Below are positions 6,934 to 13,044 of a stretch of 13,044 bases of DNA, piece after piece. How positions within the stretch are numbered: position 1 is the first letter of the stretch; every line of letters starts with the position of its first letter. The position numbers were made by a program, and so were the translations under genes. The stretch comes from Planctomycetaceae bacterium UBA6894 (GTDB lineage: Bacteria > Planctomycetota > Planctomycetia > Gemmatales > Gemmataceae), in the NCBI GenBank assembly GCA_002451275.1, contig DKBS01000026.1, positions 994 to 14,037 of the forward strand. The letters run 5' to 3'. The notes under the pieces are model-generated. The model was not told the origin of the DNA, did not search any database, and saw only the letters and a program-made list of their open reading frames with translations.

Positions 6934-8384
6934 CCCCCATGCCCTGCAACCCCGTCGGCTGGACCCGCCGTGAGTTGCTCACCGGCGCCATGCACGGCGC
7001 CGGCACTCTGGGTCTTGCAGCCCTGTCCGGCCTGCTCACCCGCGATTCCCGCGCCGGTACCGGCACGCTCACCGGAGCCCTGCACCAGCCCGCCCGTGCC
7101 AAGCGTGTCATCTACCTGTTCATGAACGGCGCGCCCACGCATGTGGACATCTTCGACCACAAGCCCAAGCTGACCGAGATGCACGGCCAGCCCGTCCCCG
7201 AGAGTTTCATCGCCGGCAAGCGCTTTTCCACCATGTCGGGCGGCGTGACGGGCAAACTGATGCTCGCCCCCATCCAGCCCTTCCACCGGCGGGGCCAATG
7301 CGGCGCATGGGTCAGCGACCTCATGCCGTACACTGCCCGCATGGCCGATGACCTGTGCATCATCCGCTCCATGCACACCGATGCCGTCAACCACGCCCCC
7401 GCCATCTCATTGATGCTTTCCGGCGCGCAAATCCCCGGCCGGCCCACGCTGGGGGGCTGGCTCTCCTACGGTTTGGGCTCCGAGCGCGATGAACTGCCCG
7501 CCTTCGTCGCCATGACTTCCGTCAGCAAGGGCACCACCTGCGGCCAGATTTTTTACGACTTCTACTGGGGCGCCGGTTTCCTCCCCTCCCGCCACCAGGG
7601 CGTGAAATTCCGCAACTCCAGCGACCCCGTCCTCTACCTGTCCGATCCCCCCGGCATGCGTCGCGAGTGGCGCCGCGGCCAGCTCGATGCCATCGCCGAA
7701 CTGAACCGTCAGAAACTCGGCGCTGTCGGCGATCCCGAAATCGCCACCCGCATCAGCCAGTACGAGATGGCCTACCGCATGCAGGCCAGCGTCCCCGAAC
7801 TGGCCGACCTGGCCAGCGAACCCAAATCGGTGCTCGACCTGTACGGTCCCCAGGTGCTCGAACCCGGATCCTTCGCCCGCAACTGCCTCATGGCCCGCCG
7901 CCTCATCGAACGCGGCACCCGTTATGTCCAGGTGATGCACGCCGGCTGGGACCAGCACAACAGCATCACCACCGAGCTCTATACCCAATGCCGGGATACC
8001 GACCAGCCTTCGTGGGCCCTGGTGCAGGACCTGAAGCAGCGCGGTCTCCTCGACGACACCCTCGTCATCTGGGGGGGCGAATTCGGCCGCACCCCCTTCA
8101 TCCAGAACGACATCGCCAACCGCAAGACCTGGGGCCGTGACCACCACCCCTACGCCTACACCACCTGGCTGGCCGGTGGCGGTATCAAACCCGGTCTGCA
8201 GTACGGCGAGTCCGATGAACTGGGCATGAATGTCGCCTCAAACGGCGTCCATGTCCATGACCTGCAGGCCACCATCCTCGCCGCCTGCGGCATCGACCAC
8301 GAGAAACTCACCTACCGCTTCCAGGGGCGCGATTTCCGCCTCACCGATGTCCACGGCAAGGTGGTCAGGGAACTGTTCGCATGA
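6921..8384 (+). CDS. DUF1501 family exported protein
   Basis: This protein has up to 487 residues and belongs to family PF07394 (DUF1501), placed in the alkaline-phosphatase-like clan and almost always encoded beside PSD1 proteins in planctomycetes. A twin-arginine signal (TRRELLTGAMHGAGTLGLAA, residues 15-34) predicts Tat export. Family blocks are VIYLFMNGAPTHVDIFD (63-79), RSMHTDAVNHAPA (149-161), GWDQH (342-346), WGGEFGRTP (384-392) and GRDHHPYAYTTWLAGGGIKPG (405-425). The Asp/His-rich blocks probably bind metal, by analogy with sulfatases and phosphatases. The substrate is unknown. Starts at 6921, 6930 and 6939 are possible: 6930 forms an ATGA overlap with the PSD1 stop, while AAGGA lies 9 bases before 6939. 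The choice changes only the first six residues and not the Tat motif. The 3' end overlaps the ligase start by four bases, so translation of all three genes is probably coupled. Confidence 0.93.
   Translation: MQGMTPMPCNPVGWTRRELLTGAMHGAGTLGLAALSGLLTRDSRAGTGTLTGALHQPARAKRVIYLFMNGAPTHVDIFDHKPKLTEMHGQPVPESFIAGKRFSTMSGGVTGKLMLAPIQPFHRRGQCGAWVSDLMPYTARMADDLCIIRSMHTDAVNHAPAISLMLSGAQIPGRPTLGGWLSYGLGSERDELPAFVAMTSVSKGTTCGQIFYDFYWGAGFLPSRHQGVKFRNSSDPVLYLSDPPGMRREWRRGQLDAIAELNRQKLGAVGDPEIATRISQYEMAYRMQASVPELADLASEPKSVLDLYGPQVLEPGSFARNCLMARRLIERGTRYVQVMHAGWDQHNSITTELYTQCRDTDQPSWALVQDLKQRGLLDDTLVIWGGEFGRTPFIQNDIANRKTWGRDHHPYAYTTWLAGGGIKPGLQYGESDELGMNVASNGVHVHDLQATILAACGIDHEKLTYRFQGRDFRLTDVHGKVVRELFA
6925..6929 (+). 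promoter_or_regulatory. Ribosome binding site inside the end of the PSD1 gene
   Basis: AAGGA ends 9 bases before ATG 6939 and directly abuts ATG 6930. Spacing favours 6939 as the real DUF1501 start, although re-initiation at the ATGA of 6930 is also plausible. Confidence 0.4.
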
Positions 8385-9706
8385 GCCAGACTCCAGTGTA
8401 TCTTCCCGAAGGCACCAGACTCACCCGGGTCGTCTGGGTTGACAACGCCAATGTCGCCCGCGCCAAGGCCTTCCACACCGCCTCGCTGGCCCGCTTTGCC
8501 CAAGCGGGTGTGGGCATCGCCGCCGCGCAGATGGCGCTGCCCGCCCAATGCGATGCCATCGCCCCCGACAGTGGCCTTTCCCCCGCCGGTGAAATCCGGC
8601 TGGTGCCCGATTGGTCCACCTGCGTGGCACTCCCCCATGCCCCCGGCCACGCCCGCGTGTTGGGCGACATGCGCCTGAACGATGCTGATTGGGCACTCTG
8701 CCCGCGTGGTTTTCTCCGCCGCGTCCTGACTCGGGCGCAGGAGCAGGGCCTGAAATTCCAGACAGCTTTTGAGACCGAGTTCTATTGGGTTCGGCAGACG
8801 CCCGACGAATGCGTCGTGCCGGTCCTGCAAAGCGTCTTCGCCTCCACGCTCACCCTCGATACCCTCCGCCCCGCCATCGATGACCTGGTCGATTCGCTGG
8901 TCGGCCAGGGGTTGCCCGTGGAACTGGCCCACGGCGAGTGCGGCCCCGGCCAGATGGAAATCTCCCTGCACCACAACGACCCGCTCACCGCCGCCGACCG
9001 GATGGTCGCCCTGCGCGAGACTGCCCACGCCATCGGCCTGAAGCACGGCTACGCCACCACCTTCCTGCCCAAGCCGTTCCTGCACGCTGCCGGCAGCGGG
9101 GCCCATGTCCACCTCAGCCTGTGGCGCGAGGGCCGCAACGCGTTGCCCGATGCCAAGGGGTTGGGCGGTCTCTCCACCGAGGGCCTTGCCTCCGTTGCCG
9201 GCATCCTCGACCACCTGCCCGCGTTGTGCGCCGTGCTGAACCCGATCACCAGTTCCTACCGTCGTCTGGTCCCCAGTTCCTGGAGCGGCTCACACGGGGT
9301 CTGGGGTTTCGAGAATCGCGAGACCGCCGTCCGCGTCCTGGGCGGCCCGCAAGGTTCCACGCATTTCGAGCTGAAAACACCGGATGGCGCCGCCAACCCC
9401 TACCTGGCCATGGGGGCCATACTCACCGCGGTGCTCGACGGCATGGAACGCGGCCTGCACCCCGGCCAACCCGTCGATCGTGACCCCGCTACCCTGACCG
9501 CCGCCGAGCGCGAAAAAATTGGCGTCCGCCCTCTCCCCGCCCATCCGGGGGAGGCCATCCAGCGGTTTTCCACGGACAAGGTTCTGACCGGGGCCATGGG
9601 CCCAGGCCTGGCCAGAGCCTTCATTGCCGTTCGTCAAAGCGAGTGGAATCACATGCGCGAATTCACGCACGACGACGAGGTCAAGCTGCTGCTCACCCGG
9701 TACTGA
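8381..9706 (+). CDS. Glutamine synthetase family ligase (substrate unknown)
   Basis: This 441-residue protein of the glutamine synthetase fold (PF00120) has no signal peptide and should be cytosolic. Enzymes of this fold use ATP to activate glutamate's gamma-carboxyl and join it to ammonia or an amine. Catalytic blocks are FETEF (130-134) with metal glutamates 131 and 133, and HGECGPGQMEIS (184-195) with E186 and E193. GSGAHVHLSLW (238-248) holds the active-site histidine, SSYRRLVP (291-298) the phosphate-binding arginines, and FENRETAVRVL (310-320) follows. HFELKTPDGAANPYL (328-342) has the conserved glutamate, but lysine stands where classical GlnA has arginine (EVRFPD). The N-terminal beta-grasp half (1-100) is divergent. 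This points to a gamma-glutamyl-amine-type ligase (PuuA-, GlnT- or FluG-like) rather than housekeeping GlnA. Its ATG overlaps the DUF1501 stop as ATGA, and AGGGA (8367-8371) sits 9 bases upstream. Coupling to exported planctomycete proteins is unusual. Confidence 0.88.
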   Translation: MSQTPVYLPEGTRLTRVVWVDNANVARAKAFHTASLARFAQAGVGIAAAQMALPAQCDAIAPDSGLSPAGEIRLVPDWSTCVALPHAPGHARVLGDMRLNDADWALCPRGFLRRVLTRAQEQGLKFQTAFETEFYWVRQTPDECVVPVLQSVFASTLTLDTLRPAIDDLVDSLVGQGLPVELAHGECGPGQMEISLHHNDPLTAADRMVALRETAHAIGLKHGYATTFLPKPFLHAAGSGAHVHLSLWREGRNALPDAKGLGGLSTEGLASVAGILDHLPALCAVLNPITSSYRRLVPSSWSGSHGVWGFENRETAVRVLGGPQGSTHFELKTPDGAANPYLAMGAILTAVLDGMERGLHPGQPVDRDPATLTAAEREKIGVRPLPAHPGEAIQRFSTDKVLTGAMGPGLARAFIAVRQSEWNHMREFTHDDEVKLLLTRY

Positions 9707-9712
9707 CACGGC

Positions 9713-9735
9713 TCCGGTCAGCCCTGGCTGCCGGA
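9713..9735. terminator. Stem-loop between convergent ligase and DUF58 genes
   Basis: TCCGG (9713-9717) plus CAGC pairs with GCTG plus CCGGA (9731-9735), with one bulged T and a CCTG loop. It fills most of the 34 bases between two convergent stops, so it could serve both transcripts. No T-run follows on either strand, so intrinsic termination would be weak. Confidence 0.4.
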
Positions 9736-9740
9736 ATTCC

Positions 9741-11078
9741 TCACTCCACGCTCACCGCGTAGGGACTGGAGCGGTCCACCTGGTTGCCGCAGAGCAGGGG
9801 GATCTGGTCCTCGGTCTGCAGATGGCGGACATCGAGCACGCGTTCGGCGGTGAGTCGGGCAAGGGCGGTGGGGAGTTCGTTCTCGGGGATGGCGATCAGG
9901 ACGACGCTGACGGCATACCCCTGGCGGCGCAGATCGCCGATGGCCATGGCGGCCTCGAGGGTGACGCGTGGCAGAAGGCACAGCACCGTGGCGTCTCGGG
10001 GCAACCGGTCCTGGGCCGAGGCGATGAGCTGTTCCACCGTGAGACCCTGCTGCGGCTCAAGCCGGGCGAGGATTTCCCGGGCGCGCGCGAGTTGTTCCTC
10101 ACCGCGGCGGGTGGGCAGCACCACCGGGTGCAGGTGCTCCAGCACCCCCGGCTCGCGGCCGGCGTTGCGGGCCTCGATGCGGGAGTCGGGTTCGAGTTCG
10201 TAGCCCTCGGTCCGGACGCGCTCGGCGGCGTCGCGGCCGTTGGTGATCAGGCCCACCTGCTGCTTGAGCCCGCAGAGCGCGCCCACCAGGCTGGCGGCGG
10301 CGACCACCGCCAGATCGGACCGGTCCGGCTCGCCCTGGCGGTGGTAGCCATCGGCATGGAAATCGAGCAGCAGCGTGGAGCCAGCCAGGCAGGAGGGCTC
10401 GTACAGCTTGCACTGAAGGGTGCCGGTGCGGGCGGTGGCGCGCCAGTGGATGCGGCGGAGCGGGTCGCCGGGCTCGTAGGCGCGCACGCCGCGCAATAGC
10501 GTGGGGTCCTCGAACAGGCGATGGGCCAGGCGGATCTCGCCCACGGGACGGCGGGAGGCCAGCTCGTAGGCCTGTACGGGGATGACTCTGGGCAGAACCA
10601 GAACAAAGGCCGGCTCGGTGAGGACCTTGAAGCGCCGGTAGAGGCCGAAGAGATCGCCGTGCTCGACGACGAGCGGGCCGATCTGGTGGTAGCCCCGGCG
10701 CAGCGCGCGGACGCGGTACTTGACCTCGGTCTCGCCGCCGGCTCCGAGCATGACGAGCTTAAGGCGGCGGCCTTCCACCTCGAGCGACGGATGGCGGTGG
10801 CGCAGGGCGCTTTTGGGCAGCAGGTCCTCCAGCAGCAGCCAGGGGACCGGGGCCATTCCCTGGTTGGTCACCCGGACGCGGATGACGGCGGTCTCGCCGG
10901 TCTCCAGCACCCGGGAACGGGGCTTGCGGGTGGCGGTGATGTCGTTGAGCCTGCGCGAGGCAAGGGCCCGGGAGACCAGCATGAGGCCGGCCAGCGCGTA
11001 CATGCTGTAGGCGAGCAGGCCTGACTGGAGCACCAGCGCCAGGCACAGCATCAGCAGTGTTCCAACCCACCACAACAT
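9741..11078 (-). CDS. DUF58 domain membrane protein, partner of MoxR
   Basis: This is a 445-residue membrane protein of the DUF58 family (PF01882). Two hydrophobic segments at about 3-18 and 20-37 form an N-terminal hairpin anchor. A beta-rich region follows (TGETAVIRVRVTNQG, 60-74, and the segment around VKYRVRALRRGYHQIGPLVV, 119-138). The family core is VRAYEPGDPLRRIHWRATAR (198-217), continuing to QCKLYEP. A vWA-like fold follows around STLLLDF (234-240), without an intact DxSxS metal site. DUF58 proteins occur with MoxR AAA+ ATPases, and the pair is thought to act in assembly or metal loading of other proteins or in envelope stress. The direct role here is unknown. The gene starts 23 bases after the moxR-like stop on the same strand, so the two form an operon. 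Genes for vWA (BatA/BatB) or transglutaminase partners, often seen next, are absent because the convergent ligase gene follows immediately. Confidence 0.92.
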   Translation of the reverse strand: MLWWVGTLLMLCLALVLQSGLLAYSMYALAGLMLVSRALASRRLNDITATRKPRSRVLETGETAVIRVRVTNQGMAPVPWLLLEDLLPKSALRHRHPSLEVEGRRLKLVMLGAGGETEVKYRVRALRRGYHQIGPLVVEHGDLFGLYRRFKVLTEPAFVLVLPRVIPVQAYELASRRPVGEIRLAHRLFEDPTLLRGVRAYEPGDPLRRIHWRATARTGTLQCKLYEPSCLAGSTLLLDFHADGYHRQGEPDRSDLAVVAAASLVGALCGLKQQVGLITNGRDAAERVRTEGYELEPDSRIEARNAGREPGVLEHLHPVVLPTRRGEEQLARAREILARLEPQQGLTVEQLIASAQDRLPRDATVLCLLPRVTLEAAMAIGDLRRQGYAVSVVLIAIPENELPTALARLTAERVLDVRHLQTEDQIPLLCGNQVDRSSPYAVSVE

Positions 11079-11101
11079 GGGCAGCCCCGCGGGGTGACGG
11101 A

Positions 11102-12094
11102 TCAGTCGGCGAAGGCGTCGCGGGCCTCTTGCCCGGGGACGGAAGGCACCCGCACCTCCGAGACCAGCTCGTGCAGCAGCGCGGCGGCGGTCTGCTTGCG
11201 CAGGCGGCTCTCGGGGCGCAGGATGATCCGGTGCGCGAGGACCGGTTGCACCATGCGCTTGACATCATCGGGCGTGACAAAGCCGCGGCCCTGCACCGCG
11301 GCCACGGCTTGGGCGGTGCGCAAAAGCGCCAGCGAGGCGCGCGGGCTTCCGCCCAGCGCGATATCCTCGTGCTCGCGGGTGGCGTGGACGATCTCCAGGA
11401 TGTAACGCTTCACCTTGTCATCGACATGCACATCCTTCGTGGCCTCCTGCAGCGCCAGCCAGTCGGCGACGGAAAGGACAGGCTGCAGGTCCTCGATGGG
11501 GTGCGACTTGCGCAGCCGGCCCAGCAGGCGGAACTCGTCCTCCAGCGAGGGGTAGCCCAGGCTGAGGCGGACGAGGAAACGGTCGAGCTGGGCCTCAGGC
11601 AGCGGGAAGGTGCCCTCGTGGTCCACCGGGTTTTGCGTGGCAATGACGAGGAAGGGGGGCTTGAGGGCATAGGTCTGCCCGTCCACGGTGACCTTCCGCT
11701 CGGCCATCGCCTCGAGAAGCGCGGCCTGGGTGCGTGGCGTGGCGCGGTTGATTTCATCGGCCAGCAGCGTGTGGCAGAAAATCGGGCCGGGGCGGAACTC
11801 GAACTCGGCGGTCTTGGGGCTGAAGACACTGACCCCGGTGATGTCGGTGGGGAGCAGGTCGGGGGTGCACTGGATGCGCTTGAAGGAGCCGCCGACGGAG
11901 CGGGCCATGGCGCGGGCCAGCATGGTCTTGGCGACGCCGGGGACATCCTCCAGCAGGATGTGACCCTCGGCAAGGTAGGCCACGAGGGCCAGCATCACCT
12001 GCTGGCGCTTGCCGACCAGCACCTTCTCGATGTTGGTGAGGACCCGGCTGAAGGGGCCGGAGATGTCGATGGCCTGGCTGCTGGCTGGTTTCAT
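11102..12094 (-). CDS. MoxR family AAA+ ATPase
   Basis: This 330-residue cytosolic AAA+ ATPase of the MoxR family (AAA_3, PF07726) has the full motif set. Walker A is PGVAKT (52-57), in the form usual for MoxR with Ala before the Lys. Walker B is LLADEI (110-115), followed by NRATPRTQAALLEAM. Sensor 1 lies at ATQNP (152-156). The arginine-finger stretch is LDRFLVRLSLGYP (170-182), and sensor 2 is GSPRAS (249-254). The C-terminal lid ends in a short acidic tail. MoxR proteins act as chaperone-like motors on metalloenzymes or envelope complexes, usually together with DUF58 and vWA proteins, and the DUF58 gene follows here after 23 bases. ATG 12094 gives the standard N-terminus with the pre-domain helix; only a weak CAGGG lies upstream. 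The 122-base gap to the Tyr/Pro-rich gene contains no clear promoter, so read-through from that gene is possible. Confidence 0.94.
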   Translation of the reverse strand: MKPASSQAIDISGPFSRVLTNIEKVLVGKRQQVMLALVAYLAEGHILLEDVPGVAKTMLARAMARSVGGSFKRIQCTPDLLPTDITGVSVFSPKTAEFEFRPGPIFCHTLLADEINRATPRTQAALLEAMAERKVTVDGQTYALKPPFLVIATQNPVDHEGTFPLPEAQLDRFLVRLSLGYPSLEDEFRLLGRLRKSHPIEDLQPVLSVADWLALQEATKDVHVDDKVKRYILEIVHATREHEDIALGGSPRASLALLRTAQAVAAVQGRGFVTPDDVKRMVQPVLAHRIILRPESRLRKQTAAALLHELVSEVRVPSVPGQEARDAFAD

Positions 12095-12216
12095 GGCGGC
12101 ACCCTGACGGATGCCGGCTCAAAAGCAGGCACCCCGCTCAACCCCGAAGCTGTCCTTGTGGACACTCTAGGGGAAGGGGCGGGGCTGCGCTACGATGGGC
12201 TTTTCGGCCCGGCGGA

Positions 12217-12528
12217 TTAGAAGATGTCGAGCCAGAAGTGCGCGCCGCTGTGGAAACGCTGGGACCTCTGCTGCATGTAGATCCAGTTCGGTTCCTTGTA
12301 CGGCGGGTAGGCCATGTAGGCGGGCGGGGGCATGTAGGGTTGCCCGGGGCCCTCGGGCCACTTGGGCCCCATGCTGGGCGCGTAGTTGTGGGGGAAGTAG
12401 TGGTAGGGGTAGTAAAACATCCGGGGCAGGCGAGGGTCGGTTCCCTGGGCCTTGGCCTCCGTGGTGCTCAGGGCCACCAGGCCCAGGGCCACGGCAAGCC
12501 CCCAGACAAATTGGACGGTGCGGCGCAT
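12217..12528 (-). CDS. Small exported Tyr/Pro/aromatic-rich protein, function unknown
   Basis: This 103-residue protein opens with a clear Sec signal peptide, MRRTVQFVWGLAVALGLVAL, followed by a likely signal peptidase I site AKA|QG at 27/28. The mature 76 residues contain 10 Tyr, 15 Pro, 5 Phe, 3 Trp and 4 His and no Cys, spread through short aromatic-proline repeats such as FYYPYHYFPHNY (38-49) and PPPAYMAYPPY (67-77). It ends in HFWLDIF. A strong ribosome site, GGAGGA, lies 8 bases before the ATG. There is no recognisable enzyme motif. It resembles, from memory and unverified, a set of short aromatic-rich proteins in Gemmata-like planctomycetes, which would make it a lineage-specific cell-envelope component. 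Signal peptide, ribosome site and a clean stop support a real, expressed gene. It lies upstream of moxR on the same strand and diverges from purB. Confidence 0.82.
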   Translation of the reverse strand: MRRTVQFVWGLAVALGLVALSTTEAKAQGTDPRLPRMFYYPYHYFPHNYAPSMGPKWPEGPGQPYMPPPAYMAYPPYKEPNWIYMQQRSQRFHSGAHFWLDIF

Positions 12529-12536
12529 GGTGCTGT

Positions 12537-12542
12537 TCCTCC
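12537..12542 (-). promoter_or_regulatory. Strong Shine-Dalgarno of the Tyr/Pro-rich gene
   Basis: GGAGGA on the minus strand lies 8 bases before ATG 12528. It is the best ribosome site in the window, where most genes have weak ones or none, and suggests high translation of this small protein. Confidence 0.65.
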
Positions 12543-12650
12543 AGCGTGTGGCTGACGGGCCGGCAGGGGATGCACGGGTAGCCCGACAGGTTGGAAATCC
12601 TTCCGAGCAAACCTAACCCACGGTGGACCGTCGGGCGGGGGAAGGGCAAC

Positions 12651-12710
12651 CCGGCGGGTGATTTTTTTCCGGGTTTTCATGCCGGTGGTGCCACCGGCGG
12701 GATTTTTTCG
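12651..12710 (+). repeat. Two-copy direct repeat CCGGCGGG(TG)A-T-run in the purB leader
   Basis: CCGGCGGGTGATTTTTTT at 12651-12668 recurs as CCGGCGGGATTTTTT at 12694-12708, a copy differing by a missing TG and one T. The copies are 43 bases apart in the 229-base gap between two divergent genes. Each couples a GC block to a T-run, as the 3' half of a terminator would. Confidence 0.5.
12681..12708 (+). terminator. Terminator-like hairpin in the purB 5' leader (possible attenuator)
   Basis: GCCGGTG (12681-12687) pairs perfectly with CACCGGC (12692-12698) around a GTGC loop, and six T (12703-12708) follow after GGGA. It points along the plus strand and lies about 50 bases before the purB ATG, with no plus-strand gene ending upstream. 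It is therefore either a leader attenuator, the end of a small or antisense RNA, or a block on antisense transcription. The four bases between stem and T-run weaken it as a canonical terminator. Confidence 0.45.
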
Positions 12711-12757
12711 CATACCGCCGGTTGTGTGCCGGGGTGGTGGGAGAAAAAGGGTAGACG

Positions 12758-13044
12758 ATGCAAGATTTCCTCAAGTCTGAAGCGATGGCCAGTCTGTTGG
12801 GCGACCTGGATGTGCCGTTGATCACCCGGTACGCCAGCCCCGAGATGGTGGGGGTGTTCACGCCCCAGAATCGGCACGGGACCTGGCGGCGCCTGTGGCT
12901 CGCCCTGGCCGAGGCCGAGGCGGAACTGGGCCTGCTGGCCGATGACGGCAAATCACCGCGGATCAAGCCAAGTCAGCTGGAAGCCCTGAAAAAACATCTC
13001 GATGACATCGACTTCGCGGCGGTGGCCCGGCACGAGAAGCGGCT
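12758..13044 (+). CDS. purB: Adenylosuccinate lyase, N-terminal 95 residues (cut by window edge)
   Basis: From ATG 12758 the frame stays open to the end of the window, giving 95 complete codons. The stretch PLITRYASPEMVGVFTPQNR (20-39) followed by HGTWRRLWLALAEAEAELGL (40-59) is the hallmark N-terminus of adenylosuccinate lyase. That enzyme splits SAICAR to AICAR and adenylosuccinate to AMP in purine synthesis, releasing fumarate. The RYxSPEM segment contributes to nucleotide binding and TWRRLWxALAEAExELG forms the first domain helices. AAAGGG lies 6 bases before the ATG. The remaining roughly 350-400 residues, including the catalytic His and Ser loops, lie beyond the edge. The leader contains a hairpin with a T-run and a repeat, suggesting possible attenuation control. 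It diverges from the Tyr/Pro-rich gene. Confidence 0.92.
   Translation, partial: MQDFLKSEAMASLLGDLDVPLITRYASPEMVGVFTPQNRHGTWRRLWLALAEAEAELGLLADDGKSPRIKPSQLEALKKHLDDIDFAAVARHEKR

Noticed and set aside
9624..10499. Plus-strand open frame overlapping the end of the ligase gene and running opposite the DUF58 gene.
   Set aside because: It starts inside a real gene and has no domain. The DUF58 core motif on the other strand is unambiguous.
12197..12210. GGGC/GCCC inverted repeat just past the stop of the Tyr/Pro-rich gene, considered as its terminator.
   Set aside because: The stem has only four pairs with no T-run after it on the minus strand, too weak to call.
11057..12220. Long plus-strand open frame (387 codons) opposite the MoxR gene.
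   Set aside because: It is a shadow of a gene with a complete AAA+ motif set, and its own translation has no recognisable domain.
12468..12713. Minus-strand 81-codon frame upstream of the Tyr/Pro-rich gene, overlapping it in another frame.
   Set aside because: It has no ribosome site and a composition like non-coding GC-rich DNA, and it runs through the hairpin and T-run region.

Overview
The window reads as chromosomal DNA of a high-GC planctomycete, probably from the Gemmata/Isosphaera side of the phylum (the order-level guess is inference). The evidence is family content: a PSCyt1-PSCyt2-PSD1 protein overlapping a DUF1501 protein, a Tat-exported Gfo/Idh/MocA oxidoreductase, a stand-alone ceramidase-N-domain hydrolase and a tiny Tyr/Pro-rich exported protein. 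Few genes have a clear Shine-Dalgarno sequence. I see no transposase, integrase, CRISPR array, tRNA or rRNA, and nothing suggesting recent transfer.

Layout. Positions 1-1609 (minus): a truncated small membrane protein and, upstream of it, an exported neutral-ceramidase-like hydrolase. Positions 1815-2836: an AlkD-like DNA alkylation repair protein (plus) convergent with a YjdM/PhnA zinc-ribbon protein (minus). Positions 2995-4311 (minus): an exported Gfo/Idh/MocA oxidoreductase with a good intrinsic terminator. Positions 4486-9706 (plus): a three-gene overlapping unit of PSD1 cytochrome protein, DUF1501 protein and glutamine-synthetase-like ligase, diverging from the oxidoreductase across 174 bases. 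Positions 9741-12094 (minus): a MoxR ATPase plus DUF58 protein pair, convergent with the ligase gene. Positions 12217-12528 (minus): the Tyr/Pro-rich exported protein. Positions 12758-13044 (plus): the first 95 codons of adenylosuccinate lyase (purB), running off the right edge.

How the genes may work together. The PSD1 and DUF1501 proteins are a common planctomycete pair of exported proteins of unknown substrate. Here the pair is extended by ATGA-type overlaps into a cytosolic-looking GS-fold ligase, and faces an exported sugar-dehydrogenase-like enzyme across a shared control region. A joint role in processing an amine- or sugar-containing compound is possible but is inference only. MoxR-DUF58 is a widespread chaperone-like pair. 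The rest looks like housekeeping or loosely linked genes.

No clearly new defence or mobile system is visible. The best leads are the ATGA-coupled ligase, the Tyr/Pro-rich small protein, and the hairpin/T-run structure in the purB leader. No stretch over 300 bases lacks a gene. The gene-free gaps are 171-226, 1610-1814, 2484-2497, 2837-2994, 4312-4485, 9707-9740, 11079-11101, 12095-12216 and 12529-12757. In 12095-12216 I see only short 4-5 bp hairpins and no convincing promoter.
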